NCBI RefSeq assembly: GCF_034059295.1
Contig: NZ_CP139141.1
Span: 5,129,001 to 5,193,000, forward strand
Reading direction: 5' to 3'
Source: Pseudomonas sp. HR96
GTDB lineage: Bacteria; Pseudomonadota; Gammaproteobacteria; Pseudomonadales; Pseudomonadaceae
Length of the DNA stretch: 64,000 nucleotides
In this document: positions 9,751-19,041 of the stretch, in pieces
Layout: every line of letters starts with the position of its first letter
Numbering within the stretch: the stretch's first letter is position 1
The notes under the pieces: generated by a model
Database searches by the model: none
Told to the model about the DNA's origin: nothing
Seen by the model: only the letters and a program-made list of their open reading frames with translations
Program-made: the position numbers and the translations under genes

Positions 9751-10218
9751 TTACTTGTGGTAAGGGTGCCCGGACAGAACCGTCCAGGCGCGATACATCT
9801 GCTCGCCAATCAAGATGCGAACCAGTGGGTGCGGCAGGGTCAGCGCCGACAGCGACCAGCGCTGGTCGGCGCGCGCGCAGACCTCAGGCGCCAGGCCCTC
9901 GGGCCCGCCGACCATGAAATTGACGGTTCGCGCATCCAGCCGCCAGCGGTCCAATTCGACCGCCAGCTGCTCGGTGCTCCACGGCTTGCCGTGCACCTCA
10001 AGGGTGACGATACGCTCGCCCGGCTGCACCTTGGCCAGCATCGCCTCGCCTTCCTGGCGGATGAAACGGGCTACGTCGGCGTTCTTGCCGCGGGTGTTGA
10101 GCGGTATCTCGACCAGCTCCAGCGGCAGCTCGGCAGGCAGGCGCTTGGCATACTCATGCCAGCCTTCCTCGACCCACTTGGGCATGCGCGAGCCGACCGC
10201 GATCAGACGCAGGCGCAT
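9751..10218 (-). CDS. rlmH: 23S rRNA pseudouridine-1915 N3-methyltransferase
   Basis: SPOUT-class SAM methyltransferase that modifies pseudouridine 1915 in helix 69 of 23S rRNA within the assembled 70S ribosome. The C-terminal knot is clear: MVGGPEGL near residue 103 and the final [20 protein letters not shown]. Length 155 is standard. It sits between rsfS and mrdA, an order conserved in many proteobacteria. Confidence 0.97.
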   Translation of the reverse strand: MRLRLIAVGSRMPKWVEEGWHEYAKRLPAELPLELVEIPLNTRGKNADVARFIRQEGEAMLAKVQPGERIVTLEVHGKPWSTEQLAVELDRWRLDARTVNFMVGGPEGLAPEVCARADQRWSLSALTLPHPLVRILIGEQMYRAWTVLSGHPYHK

Positions 10219-10227
10219 CGCAGACCC

Positions 10228-10650
10228 TTAGTGTTTTTCCGAGGAGAAATCGTTGCCCGGAGTATGGTGCGCACCGCTGGCCGCACGGCTCTGCTCGGCA
10301 CCTTGCCACAGACGCTCAAGGTCGTAGAACTGGCGAGAGGCGGCGGTCATCATGTGCACGATGACGGTGTCGATATCCAGCAGCACCCAGTCGCTGTCGC
10401 CCTTGCCTTCTTCGCCCTTGCCTTCTTCGCCCAGTGGCTTGTGGCCCTTGGCTTTGACGTTCTCGCGAACCTTGTCGAGCATGGCATTGATCTGGCGGCT
10501 GGACGTACCGGTGGCGATGATCATGTAGTCGGTGATGCTCTGCTTCTCGCGCACGTCGATGACCAGGATGTCCTGGGCCTTGACGTCTTCCAGTGCGGCG
10601 ACAGCGGCCTTGACCAGTTCGTTGTCGTAATTCGTTGTTTCGTTAGTCAT
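10228..10650 (-). CDS. rsfS: Ribosome silencing factor RsfS
   Basis: Binds ribosomal protein uL14 and blocks subunit joining in stationary phase. The core (ILVIDVREKQSITDYMIIATGTSSRQ, conserved WVLLDIDTVIVHMM) is complete. Residues near 75-85 contain GEEGK repeated twice, from a perfect 15-base tandem duplication at 10400-10429, which lengthens a surface loop. The C-terminal tail after the conserved fold is acidic to polar and variable in the genus. The gene is 16 bases after nadD and 9 before rlmH. Confidence 0.95.
   Translation of the reverse strand: MTNETTNYDNELVKAAVAALEDVKAQDILVIDVREKQSITDYMIIATGTSSRQINAMLDKVRENVKAKGHKPLGEEGKGEEGKGDSDWVLLDIDTVIVHMMTAASRQFYDLERLWQGAEQSRAASGAHHTPGNDFSSEKH
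10400..10429. repeat. 15-bp perfect tandem duplication inside rsfS
   Basis: CCCTTGCCTTCTTCG occurs twice head to tail on the plus strand (10400-10414 and 10415-10429). It is in frame and adds five residues (GEEGK type) to RsfS. Such a repeat is prone to slippage and may vary in copy number between strains. Confidence 0.9.
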
Positions 10651-10666
10651 AGAAAACTCATTCAGT

Positions 10667-11353
10667 TCAAGTGGGCGAACGGTACAGCCCGTGCGCCTCG
10701 ATATAGGCCAGTACCGCGTCAGGCACCAGGAAACGTACCGACTTACCGCTGGCCAGCAGTTGGCGGATCTGGGTGGCAGACACCGCGAGCGGTGTCTGCC
10801 AGACGAATGTAATCTGCCCGCTGGGCCCCTTGAGGGCCAACGGGTCGCTGACCGAACGCGCCGCCAGCAGGTTGCGCAAGGCAAACGGTGGCTCGGTGTC
10901 TGCATCAGGTCGTTGCAGGACCAGGATGTGGCAGTGCTGCAGCAGCTCTTCCCAACGATGCCAGGAAGGCAGCCCGCAGAAGGCGTCCCAGCCCAGCAGT
11001 AAAATCAGCTGGTCGTGCGCAGCCAGTTCGGCGCGCATCGACTCCAGGGTGTCGATAGTGTAGGACGGCTTGTCGCGCTGCAGCTCGCGGGCGTCCACGG
11101 TCAACAGGCGCACATCCTGCACGGCGCTTTCGACCATGGCCAGACGGTCGGCGGCAGCCACCTGCGGCACGTCGCGATGCGGCGGGCGCGCGTTGGGCGT
11201 CAGACGTACTTCGTCCAGACCCAGGCTTTGTGCCACTTCCAGCGCGCTGCGCAGATGGCCGATGTGCACCGGGTCGAAGGTACCGCCCAGCACCCCGATT
11301 CGGCGGGGTGGCAGGGCAGCGTCTCGGGCGTCCGCAGACGACAGGCCTGCCAA
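10667..11353 (-). CDS. nadD: Nicotinate-nucleotide adenylyltransferase
   Basis: Joins nicotinate mononucleotide and ATP to form deamido-NAD in NAD biosynthesis. The nucleotidyltransferase signature [12 protein letters not shown] is at residues ~23-34 and the C-terminal [12 protein letters not shown] matches the ISSTxIR motif of the family. The start is uncertain: the frame begins with TTG at 11353, 2 bases after the proA stop, with AGGAG about 11 bases upstream. The 16-17 residues before the core may be partly untranslated. Confidence 0.94.
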   Translation of the reverse strand: MAGLSSADARDAALPPRRIGVLGGTFDPVHIGHLRSALEVAQSLGLDEVRLTPNARPPHRDVPQVAAADRLAMVESAVQDVRLLTVDARELQRDKPSYTIDTLESMRAELAAHDQLILLLGWDAFCGLPSWHRWEELLQHCHILVLQRPDADTEPPFALRNLLAARSVSDPLALKGPSGQITFVWQTPLAVSATQIRQLLASGKSVRFLVPDAVLAYIEAHGLYRSPT

Positions 11354-11355
11354 GA

Positions 11356-12630
11356 TCAGCCCGGCTCCTGACCGCGCAAGGCCACTCCGTCACCGATGAC
11401 CACGTACTTCTCGCAGGTCAGGCCTTCCAGCCCGACCGGGCCACGGGCGTGCAGCTTGTCGGTGGAAATGCCGATCTCGGCGCCCAGGCCATATTCGAAG
11501 CCATCGGCAAAGCTGGTGGGCGCGTTGTGCATGACCGAGGAGGAATCGACCTCGGCGATGAAGCGCCGGGCCTCGCCCTGCCACTCGGTAACGATGGCAT
11601 CGGAATGGTGCGAGCCGTAATGGTTGATGTGTTCGATGGCCTGGTCGAGGCCGTCGACGATGCGAATCGACAGGATCGGCGCCAGGTATTCGGTGCTCCA
11701 GTCGTCTTCGCTGGCCGGCTTGATGTCGATCAGCGCCTGGGTGCGGGCGCAACCGCGCAGCTCCACACCCTTGTCGCGAAACTGTGCGGCCATGCCCGGC
11801 AGGAAGTCGGCGGCCACTGCCTGGTCGACCAGCAGGGTCTCCATGGCGCCGCAGATGCCGTAGCGGTAGGTCTTGGCGTTGAAGGCGATGCGCTGGGCCA
11901 TGGCCAGATCGGCGCCGGCAGCCACATACACATGGCAGATGCCGTCCAGGTGCTTGAGCACCGGCACCTTGGCGTCGCGGCTGACCCGTTCGATCAGGCC
12001 CTTGCCACCGCGCGGAACGATGATGTCGACGTACTCGGGCTGGGTGATCAGCGCGCCCACTGCCGCGCGGTCGGTGGTCTGCACCACCTGCACCACGGTT
12101 TCCGGCAGGCCGGCTTCGGCCAGGCCACGAGCGATGCAGGCGGCGATGGCGCGGTTGGAATGAATGGCCTCGGAGCCGCCACGCAGGATGGTCGCGTTGC
12201 CGGACTTCAGGCACAGGCTGGCAGCGTCGATGGTGACGTTGGGCCGCGACTCGTAGATGATCCCGACCACGCCCAGGGGCACGCGCATCTTGCCGACCTG
12301 AATGCCCGACGGCCGATAGCTCATGTCGCGAATCGCGCCCACCGGGTCGGGCAGGTTGGCCACCTGACGCAGGCCGAGCATCATGCTGTCGATGCGCGCC
12401 GGGGTCAGCGCCAGGCGCTCGAGCATGGCCGGCTCCAGGCCATTGGCACGACCGGCCGCCAGGTCCTGCTCGTTGGCAGCGACCAGCTCGGCGCGGGCGG
12501 CATCGAGCGCGTTGGCCGTAGCCAGCAGGGCGCGGTTCTTTTGCGCGGTGCTGGCCCGGCCGATCACCCGGGAGGCCGCGCGTGCGGCCCGGCCCAGGCG
12601 GGTCATGTAGTCAAGAACGGACTCAGTCAT
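11356..12630 (-). CDS. proA: Gamma-glutamyl phosphate reductase
   Basis: NADPH-dependent reductase of the proline pathway, using product of the glutamate 5-kinase encoded elsewhere. An aldehyde-dehydrogenase-like fold is recognisable, with [21 protein letters not shown], the nucleotide-binding LRGGSEA and the catalytic cysteine in [14 protein letters not shown]. The protein has 424 residues. It is the first gene of the minus-strand operon running to rlmH and faces the divergent mpg gene across a 191-base intergenic region. Confidence 0.97.
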   Translation of the reverse strand: MTESVLDYMTRLGRAARAASRVIGRASTAQKNRALLATANALDAARAELVAANEQDLAAGRANGLEPAMLERLALTPARIDSMMLGLRQVANLPDPVGAIRDMSYRPSGIQVGKMRVPLGVVGIIYESRPNVTIDAASLCLKSGNATILRGGSEAIHSNRAIAACIARGLAEAGLPETVVQVVQTTDRAAVGALITQPEYVDIIVPRGGKGLIERVSRDAKVPVLKHLDGICHVYVAAGADLAMAQRIAFNAKTYRYGICGAMETLLVDQAVAADFLPGMAAQFRDKGVELRGCARTQALIDIKPASEDDWSTEYLAPILSIRIVDGLDQAIEHINHYGSHHSDAIVTEWQGEARRFIAEVDSSSVMHNAPTSFADGFEYGLGAEIGISTDKLHARGPVGLEGLTCEKYVVIGDGVALRGQEPG

Positions 12631-12787
12631 GGTCTCTGAAGGTCTTGGCGAAGAGGAAAGCGGCTGATTATAGCTGCCACATGGTTGGACTAACAGCAGT
12701 GACGGGCGGATGGTCGAAATCTCCCGGCCTTTTTGTTGCAAATTGCAGTCAAGGGGGCAGTTAAGCTGTCATTAAGGCTGGAATTGC

Positions 12788-12793
12788 TATGAT
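12788..12793 (+). promoter_or_regulatory. Extended -10 element for the DNA glycosylase gene
   Basis: TATGAT preceded by TTGC forms an extended -10 hexamer 28 bases before the ATG at 12822. A start of transcription near 12800 supports that ATG over one at 12789, which overlaps the -10 itself. No strong -35 is seen, as is common with extended -10 promoters. Confidence 0.5.
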
Positions 12794-12821
12794 GCGGCGC
12801 TTGTCCGCCAGGTCCGAACAC

Positions 12822-13514
12822 ATGCCCCACAGCCCAGCCCCATGGCCCCAAGCGCGGCCATTGCCCGACAGCTTCTTCGATCGCGACGCGCAGCTGCTGG
12901 CTCGCGAGCTGCTGGGCAAGGTGATCCGCCATCGTCACGGGGCGTATTGGCTGGCGGCGCGCATCATCGAAACCGAAGCCTACTACCTCGACGAAAAGGG
13001 CAGCCACGCCTCGCTGGGCTACACCGAAAAGCGCAAGGCGCTGTTTCTCGAAGGCGGCCACATCTATATGTACTACGCCCGCGGTGGCGACTCGCTGAAC
13101 TTCAGCGCCGGCGGCCCCGGCAACGCGGTGCTGATCAAGTCGGCCTTCCCCTGGCTCGACGGCTACTCGGACGCCAACGCACTGGCGCAGATGCAGCTCA
13201 ACAACCCCGACGCCAGCGGGCAGCCCCGCCCCCTCGAACGCCTGTGCGCCGGGCAGACCCTGCTGTGCCGGGCCCTGGGCCTGAAGGTGCCGAACTGGGA
13301 CGCGCGACGTTTCGATATCGAGCAACTGTTCGTCGACGACGTCGGCATCGTCCCGCCACGCATCATCCAGACCACACGGCTGGGCATCCCGGCCGGGCGT
13401 GACGAGCACCTGCCCTACCGCTTCGTCGACGCCGAATACGCACGGCATTGCACGCGCAACCCACTACGCCGCGGCCAGCTCGAAGGCCGCGACTATTCAC
13501 TGCTGAAACGCTGA
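12822..13514 (+). CDS. mpg: 3-methyladenine DNA glycosylase (AAG/MPG family)
   Basis: Base-excision glycosylase of the mammalian-type AAG family that removes alkylated and deaminated purines. Family motifs are ARELLGKVIRH, the active-site region IIETEAYY with catalytic Glu, HASLGYTEKR, and the YxxYG-like MYYARGGDSLNF; the C-terminus RNPLRRG is also conserved. Size is 230 residues from the chosen ATG, which lies after the -10 promoter element. It is followed 17 bases later by the DedA-PAP2 gene. Confidence 0.93.
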   Translation: MPHSPAPWPQARPLPDSFFDRDAQLLARELLGKVIRHRHGAYWLAARIIETEAYYLDEKGSHASLGYTEKRKALFLEGGHIYMYYARGGDSLNFSAGGPGNAVLIKSAFPWLDGYSDANALAQMQLNNPDASGQPRPLERLCAGQTLLCRALGLKVPNWDARRFDIEQLFVDDVGIVPPRIIQTTRLGIPAGRDEHLPYRFVDAEYARHCTRNPLRRGQLEGRDYSLLKR

Positions 13515-13531
13515 CAAAAGGAAACTGACTC

Positions 13532-14941
13532 ATGGGCCAATGGCTCGACAGCCTGACCCTCTGGTTGGGCAGCCACCCTGAATGGCTGGCCCTGGCCATC
13601 TTCTTGATTGCCTTCGTGGAATGCCTGGCCATCGCCGGCATCATCGTCCCCGGCACCGTGGTGCTGTTCGCCGTCGCGGTGCTGGCCGGTCGCGGCCCGC
13701 TGGGGCTTGGCGAGGTGCTGCTGCTGGGCTACCTCGGCGGCCTGCTGGGCGACGCCGTGTCGTACTTCCTCGGCCGACGCTTTCATGAAGGCATCCGCAA
13801 GCTGCCGCTGCTGCGCACGCACCCTGAGTGGATTGGCACCGCCGAAAGCTATTTTCAACGCTATGGCATTGCCAGCCTGCTGGTGGGACGCTTCATCGGC
13901 CCGTTGCGGCCCATGCTGCCGATGGTAGCCGGCATGCTGGATTTCCCGCTGCTGCGCTTTGCCCTGGTCAGCCTGGTGGCGGCTGCGGGCTGGTCGGTGG
14001 CCTACCTGCTGCCCGGCTGGGCCACCGGCGCCGCCACCCGGCTGCCGCTGCCCGACGGGTTCTGGCCGCAGGCCGGGCTGGTGGTGGCCGGCGTCGCCAT
14101 CCTGATCGGCCTGAGCATCCACACCAGCCTGCAGGCGCGCGAACGCGGCACGCGGCTGATTGCCGGTGCCAGCCTGCTGATGCTCGCGGCGTTGCTGATC
14201 GGCTGGCCGTGGATGAGCCATTTCGACGAGGGCCTGATGACGCTGATTCAGCAGCACCGCAACAGCGTCCTCGACCCGATCATGGTGCGCATCACCAAAG
14301 CCGGGGACTTTCGCAGCCAGTTGGTGGTGGCGGGCACCATTATTGCCATCCTGCTGCTGACCCGCCAATGGCGGGCTGCCCTCTTCGCGCTCGGCACCAC
14401 CCTGGGCACGGCCTTGGGCAACACCGCGATCAAGGCCCTGTTCTCCCGCGCCCGCCCCGAGGTGCTGTCCACCCCGTTGACCACGTTCAGCATGCCCAGC
14501 GGGCACAGCTCGGCGGCGTTTGCGCTGTTCCTGACCCTGGCGGTGCTGGCCGGCCGCAGCCAACCGCCGCGCCTGCGCGTGACCTGGCTGCTGCTGGGCG
14601 CCCTGCCGGCACTGGCGATCTGCATTTCGCGGCTGTACCTGGGCGCGCACTGGCCCACCGACGTGCTGGCCGGCGCGCTGCTGGCCTGCACCCTGTGCGC
14701 CGTCAGCCTGTCGCTGGTGCAGTACAAGGAAAAACTACCGGCCCAGCCGCCGCGCACCTGGTGGCTGATGGTGCCGGCATGCGTGATCCTGCTGGGTTTT
14801 TTCGCCACCACCGAGTTCAGTCATGAGTTCGAGCGCTACGCCTACCCTGAGCTGCACATCCAGCAACAGGCCTGCGACACGCCGGTGGGTCAGGAACAGG
14901 CGAACAAGGCCGATCAGGCGAACAGTTCGCCCTGCAACTGA
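13532..14941 (+). CDS. DedA-PAP2 fusion membrane phosphatase
   Basis: Two membrane domains in one chain. Residues ~15-190 are a DedA/SNARE-associated domain (VECLAIAGIIVPGTVVLF, GDAVSYFLGRRF, FIGPLRPMLPMVAG); DedA proteins are lipid scramblase or undecaprenyl-phosphate translocase candidates. Residues ~235-400 are a PAP2 lipid phosphatase with all three motifs: KALFSRARPE, PSGHSS and SRLYLGAHWPTD. A final helix and a polar tail follow. The pairing suggests dephosphorylation of an isoprenyl or glycerolipid pyrophosphate coupled to flipping of the product (inference). Its 3' end overlaps the convergent Lon-domain gene by 28 bases. Confidence 0.92.
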   Translation: MGQWLDSLTLWLGSHPEWLALAIFLIAFVECLAIAGIIVPGTVVLFAVAVLAGRGPLGLGEVLLLGYLGGLLGDAVSYFLGRRFHEGIRKLPLLRTHPEWIGTAESYFQRYGIASLLVGRFIGPLRPMLPMVAGMLDFPLLRFALVSLVAAAGWSVAYLLPGWATGAATRLPLPDGFWPQAGLVVAGVAILIGLSIHTSLQARERGTRLIAGASLLMLAALLIGWPWMSHFDEGLMTLIQQHRNSVLDPIMVRITKAGDFRSQLVVAGTIIAILLLTRQWRAALFALGTTLGTALGNTAIKALFSRARPEVLSTPLTTFSMPSGHSSAAFALFLTLAVLAGRSQPPRLRVTWLLLGALPALAICISRLYLGAHWPTDVLAGALLACTLCAVSLSLVQYKEKLPAQPPRTWWLMVPACVILLGFFATTEFSHEFERYAYPELHIQQQACDTPVGQEQANKADQANSSPCN

Positions 14942-15504
14942 TCGAGCAACAGCTGGATGGCGGCGAGCCGCGCGTGCGGGTCGCCGAGCTCCAGCAGCTC
15001 GAGCTTCTCTTCTTCGGTAAAGGGCAGCAGGTAGCCCAGCTGGTTGGCCAGCGACTGGCGGCCGGAGGCGCCGGTGGCCATGTCCAGCGCCGCCACCATC
15101 GGGTGCTCGGCGAGCGCCAGGAGCAGGGCCAGCAGGTCCTCATCCTCTTCCTGCAGAGGTGCATCGGCGGCCTCGTCCAGCCACTGCACTTCAGCCATCA
15201 GCAACTGGTCGCGCTGCACCTCGGTGCTCAGCACGCGAAAACGCCGACCGCCCTGCACGCGAATCCCCAGCAGGCCGTTGTCCTGCTGCTGAAAATCGGT
15301 GATGCGCGCTTCGCAGCCGATCAGCGCGTGATCACTGGGCGCAGCGCCGACCTCTTCGCCGCGCAGAATGCACACGACACCAAATCCGGCGCCCTGCTTC
15401 ATGCAGCGCCCGATCATGTCGAGGTAGCGCGCCTCGAAAATCTGCAGGTCGAGCGTGCAGCCGGGAAACAGCACGGTATTGAGCGGAAACAACGGCACCA
15501 TCAT
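14914..15504 (-). CDS. Lon N-terminal (LON substrate-binding) domain protein
   Basis: Stand-alone copy of the substrate-binding domain of Lon protease, without the AAA or peptidase domains. It begins VPLFPLNTVLFPGCTLDLQIFEARYL, a classical LON domain start, and ends in a helical bundle. Length 196 residues is normal for this family in Pseudomonas. The ATG at 15504 follows AAGGA. Function is unknown; it is 9 bases downstream of the lrgB stop, so probably co-transcribed with the LrgAB pair. Confidence 0.9.
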   Translation of the reverse strand: MMVPLFPLNTVLFPGCTLDLQIFEARYLDMIGRCMKQGAGFGVVCILRGEEVGAAPSDHALIGCEARITDFQQQDNGLLGIRVQGGRRFRVLSTEVQRDQLLMAEVQWLDEAADAPLQEEDEDLLALLLALAEHPMVAALDMATGASGRQSLANQLGYLLPFTEEEKLELLELGDPHARLAAIQLLLDQLQGELFA

Positions 15505-15513
15505 AAGCATTCC

Positions 15514-16230
15514 TTAAACGAACAGACTCACGGCCAACGGCAGGAAAACCGCCGTGGCAACGCCCATCAGGCTCATCGCCAACGCAGCGAATGCGCCACA
15601 CTCCTCGCTCTCCTGCAACGCCACCGAGGTGCCCACCGCGTGCGCGGTCAGACCCAGGGCCATGCCACGCGCTTCGGGCTGGACCACGCCCAGGCGGGTC
15701 AGCAGCGCCGGACCGATAATGGCACCGATCACCCCGGTGATCAGCACGAACACCGCCGCCAGGCCCGCCACCCCGCCAATCTGCTGGGCCACCAGCATGG
15801 CGATCGGCGAGGTCACCGACTTGGGCGCCAGGGTCATGAGGATCATCGGCTTGGCCCCCAGCAGCCAGCCCAGCAACAGGCCCAGCCCGGTGGCGAAGAC
15901 GCCGCCTACTACCAGCGTAGTCAAGGTCGGCAGGAACAACTGACGGATGCGCCGCAGGTTCTGGTACAGCGGAATGGCCAGGGCGACCGTGGCCGGCCCC
16001 AGCAGCACCCCCATGATGTCAGTGCTCCTGCGGTATTCGGCGTAGTCCAGCCCGCACAGCAGGAGGACGCCGATCACCACCAGCATCGACAGCAGCACCG
16101 GTTGCAGGAACAGCCAGCGGGTCTTCTCGAAGGCCGCCAGCGCCAGCTGGTAGACCCCCAACGTCACACCGATGCCGAACAGCGGATGGTGCACCACCAC
16201 GGCGAAAGTGCCCTGCCAATCGAGATTCAC
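15514..16230 (-). CDS. lrgB: LrgB/CidB-family antiholin-like membrane protein
   Basis: Polytopic membrane protein of 238 residues with 6-7 helices and the family signature LAPKSVTSPIAM near residue 140, plus GLTAHAVGTS. Partner of the LrgA-type protein encoded just upstream, with which it starts by a GTGA overlap (GTG at 16230). The pair is linked to murein hydrolase control and to pyruvate or glycolate export in other bacteria; the substrate here cannot be read from sequence. Confidence 0.92.
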   Translation of the reverse strand: MNLDWQGTFAVVVHHPLFGIGVTLGVYQLALAAFEKTRWLFLQPVLLSMLVVIGVLLLCGLDYAEYRRSTDIMGVLLGPATVALAIPLYQNLRRIRQLFLPTLTTLVVGGVFATGLGLLLGWLLGAKPMILMTLAPKSVTSPIAMLVAQQIGGVAGLAAVFVLITGVIGAIIGPALLTRLGVVQPEARGMALGLTAHAVGTSVALQESEECGAFAALAMSLMGVATAVFLPLAVSLFV

Positions 16231-16586
16231 GGCAGGTCCTCCGTGCGGCGCCGACGCATCATGCGCTGCATCAGCCAGCCGGCCAGGGCCATGCCTAGGA
16301 TCAGCGAAATCACCAGGGCACCGGCGATGGCCCAGAAGTCGGCGGCGATGTCGCGGGTGTAGGCCATCACCCCGACCGCAGGTGGCACCAGCAGCAAAGG
16401 CAGATAGCGCAGCAGCCCGGCACTGGCCACGGCCAGCGGCTCGGCCACGGCGCCTCTGAGCATGAGGTAGGCCAACAGCAGCACCAGGCCGATGATCGGC
16501 CCTGGCAGCATCGGCAACAGCAGGTGGTTGAGCGCGGTGCCAAGCAACTGGAACAGCACCAGCCAGGTCAGACCCCGTAGCAACAT
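16227..16586 (-). CDS. lrgA: LrgA/CidA-family holin-like protein
   Basis: Small membrane protein of 119 residues with four helices and the motif LPGPIIGLVLLL near residue 30, typical of CidA/LrgA. The ATG at 16586 follows CGGAG at 7 bases. It is the first gene of the lrgA-lrgB-Lon-domain unit and diverges from the MaoC gene. Confidence 0.9.
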   Translation of the reverse strand: MLLRGLTWLVLFQLLGTALNHLLLPMLPGPIIGLVLLLAYLMLRGAVAEPLAVASAGLLRYLPLLLVPPAVGVMAYTRDIAADFWAIAGALVISLILGMALAGWLMQRMMRRRRTEDLP

Positions 16587-16735
16587 AGCAATCTCCGACA
16601 GGCATGCGCCGCCCATTATAAGCACGCCAGGCTGGCGCCTATCATCCATCATTCGCGCCGCCGGGGGTGGCTTGACCGCCCCGCCGAGGCCCGCCTAGGC
16701 TTGCCGACCCCTCCCCAACCGCAAGGAACACCCCG

Positions 16736-17191
16736 ATGCGTCAGGCCCCGATCGAGGAATTACCCCGCTACGCCGGCAGCCACCTGGGGGTGTCGCGCTG
16801 GCTGACCATCGACCAGGCGCGCATCGATCTGTTCGCTCAGGCCACCGGCGACTTCCAATATATCCATGTCGACCCGGTGCGCGCGGCGCAAGGTCCGTTC
16901 GGCTGCACCATCGCCCATGGGTTTCTGTCGCTGTCGCTGATTCCGCTGCTGATGGAGGACCTCCTGGTGCTGCCCGAGGGGTTGCAGATGGTGATCAACT
17001 ACGGGCTCGACAGCGTGCGCTTCATTCAGCCGATCAAGGTCGATTCACAGGTGCGCCTGAGCGTCATGCTCGACGATGTGCGCGAGAAGAAACCGGGCCA
17101 ATGGTTGCTGAAGGCCATCGTCACCCTGGAAATAGACGGTGAAGAAAAACCCGCGCTGATTGCCGAGCCGCTCTCGCTTTGTTTCATCTAG
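16736..17191 (+). CDS. MaoC-like dehydratase
   Basis: Hot-dog fold (R)-enoyl-CoA hydratase-like protein of 151 residues. It contains the catalytic Asp and His segment ATGDFQYIHVDPVRA near residue 37 and the hydratase 2 motif IAHGFLSLSL. Substrates are probably enoyl-CoA thioesters of fatty acid or PHA metabolism, but this cannot be assigned more closely. It stands alone between the divergent lrgA and the MORN gene. Confidence 0.9.
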   Translation: MRQAPIEELPRYAGSHLGVSRWLTIDQARIDLFAQATGDFQYIHVDPVRAAQGPFGCTIAHGFLSLSLIPLLMEDLLVLPEGLQMVINYGLDSVRFIQPIKVDSQVRLSVMLDDVREKKPGQWLLKAIVTLEIDGEEKPALIAEPLSLCFI

Positions 17192-17274
17192 GCGGGGCGT
17201 TTAAAGGCGCTGGGTGACTGTTTCAAGGGCGACATGTACGGCATACTCAGGCGCATATCTGCCCGGATCCTGTC

Positions 17275-19005
17275 ATGCGCCCACTCGCTCCACTCACGCC
17301 CCTCGCCCCCATCGCCCTCGCCCTCCTGCTCGCCGCCTGCGGCGAAGGTGAACCGCTGTCGCCGCCCGACGCGCGCCTGCCCGATGGCGGCCGCTACCGC
17401 GGCGAAGTGGTCAACGGCGTGCTGCAAGGCCAGGGGCGTATCGACTACCCCAACGGCAGCGGCTACATTGGCCAGTTCGCCGACGGCCAGTGGCATGGCG
17501 AAGGCGAGTGGCACGGGCGCAACGGCGAAACCTACAAAGGCGGCTTCAACCACGGCCTGTTCGAGGGCCAGGGCACCCTCGTGGCCCACGGAGCCACCTA
17601 CACCGGCGGTTTCCTGCAAGGGCGGCGCGACGGCGAAGGCACCCTCAAGGAACCGGGGGTCAGCTATCGCGGCGGCTTCAAGGACGACCAGTATTCGGGC
17701 AATGGCCACCTCGAGCTGGCCGACGGCAGCCAGTATCAGGGGCAGTTCGCCCATGGCAAGCCCAACGGCGAAGGCCAGCGCAGCGACGCGGCGGGCAACC
17801 ACTTCAGCGGCAACTTCGTCGACGGTATGCTCGAAGGCCACGGCAACTACAACAGCGCCGACGGCGACCAGTACATCGGCAACTTTCGCCACAGCCAGCT
17901 GGACGGCCGCGGCCGCTACGAAAACTCCGACGGCGACGTGTGGATCGGCGAGTTCAAGGACGGCGCCCTGACCGGCCACGGCGAGCTGCTGGGCGCCGAC
18001 GGCAGCCACTACAAGGGCGAGTTCAACGAGTGGAAATTCTCCGGCAGCGGCAGCCTGAACCTCAGCGACGGCAGCGTGTACACCGGCCAGTTCGACAACG
18101 ACACCTATGAGGGCCAGGGCCGCCTGGTCGCCAAGAACGGCAACGTGCAGGGTGGCACCTGGCTCAACGGCCAGCGCGTGCGCGACGAACAGGGCCAGCT
18201 GCTGCCCGACCCGCTCGACCTCGGCCTGCTCAACCAGGGCCGCCTGCTCGACGAGGCGCTGGCAGCGGTACCGCGCTCCTCTTCCGGCATCAACCTGTAC
18301 ACCCTGGCGCTGGGTGGCGACGGCCAGCAGAGCGTGTTCATGCGCGAGGCCGACTACGTCAGCCACATGCTCGCCAGCCGCTTCGGCGCCACCGGCCAGA
18401 TCACCCTGGTCAACCACCGTGACCATCTCGCCGACCGCCCCATGGCCAGCCGCGAGACCCTCGCCCGCTCGATCCGCACCCTTGCCGAACGCAGCCGCCC
18501 CGACGACCTGGTGCTCATCTACCTGAGCAGCCATGGCACCAGCGAGCACGAACTGGTCCTCGACCAGCCGCGCCTGCAGCTGGCCGACCTTCCGGCCGAT
18601 CAACTGGCCACGCTGCTGGCGCCGCTGAAGAATCGCGACAAGATCATCGTCATCTCGGCCTGCTACTCAGGAGGTTTCATCCCCGCCCTGAAAGATGAGC
18701 ATACATTGATCATGACCGCTTCGCGGGCCGACCGGGTTTCGTTCGGCTGCTCGGAGGAGGCCGACTTCACCTACTTCGGTGACGCCTTGTTCGCCCAGGC
18801 GCTGAACGAAACCGATGATTTGCAGCAGGCCTTCGAACTTGCCCGCGGCCACGTTGCCGAACGAGAAATCGCCGACAATTTCGAAGCCTCCGAACCGCAG
18901 ATCTGGGCACCCAAAACGGTTCTGGCGCACTGGCAGCGCCTGCGCCAGCAGCAGGCCCGCAACGCATTGCAGAATGCCTCGCAGGCCAGCGTCATGACCC
19001 GCTGA
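17275..19005 (+). CDS. MORN-repeat lipoprotein with C13 (caspase-like) peptidase domain
   Basis: A 576-residue predicted lipoprotein. The signal peptide ends in the lipobox LLAAC with Cys22. From residue ~38 to ~305 there are about eleven 23-residue MORN repeats, each with a YxGxF core (RYRGEV, GYIGQF, TYKGGF ... VYTGQF) and a GxG turn. From ~340 a peptidase C13 (legumain/caspase-clan) domain carries the His in YLSSHGTSEHEL (His420) and the Cys in ISACYSGGF (Cys463). A third part, TASRADRVSFGCSEEADFTYFG, is the substrate-side loop of the fold. The Asp after Ala20-Ala21 is absent, so sorting to the outer membrane is likely. Substrate unknown. It precedes an NAD-binding protein by 36 bases. Confidence 0.93.
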   Translation: MRPLAPLTPLAPIALALLLAACGEGEPLSPPDARLPDGGRYRGEVVNGVLQGQGRIDYPNGSGYIGQFADGQWHGEGEWHGRNGETYKGGFNHGLFEGQGTLVAHGATYTGGFLQGRRDGEGTLKEPGVSYRGGFKDDQYSGNGHLELADGSQYQGQFAHGKPNGEGQRSDAAGNHFSGNFVDGMLEGHGNYNSADGDQYIGNFRHSQLDGRGRYENSDGDVWIGEFKDGALTGHGELLGADGSHYKGEFNEWKFSGSGSLNLSDGSVYTGQFDNDTYEGQGRLVAKNGNVQGGTWLNGQRVRDEQGQLLPDPLDLGLLNQGRLLDEALAAVPRSSSGINLYTLALGGDGQQSVFMREADYVSHMLASRFGATGQITLVNHRDHLADRPMASRETLARSIRTLAERSRPDDLVLIYLSSHGTSEHELVLDQPRLQLADLPADQLATLLAPLKNRDKIIVISACYSGGFIPALKDEHTLIMTASRADRVSFGCSEEADFTYFGDALFAQALNETDDLQQAFELARGHVAEREIADNFEASEPQIWAPKTVLAHWQRLRQQQARNALQNASQASVMTR

Positions 19006-19041
19006 AGCGATTGGCAGGCATCCGTTTCGAAGGAGAGAAAC

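Noticed and set aside
7764..9917. 717-codon plus-strand open frame
   Set aside because: It is the antisense shadow of mrdA and rodA, with low-complexity His/Arg/Ala composition and no family features.
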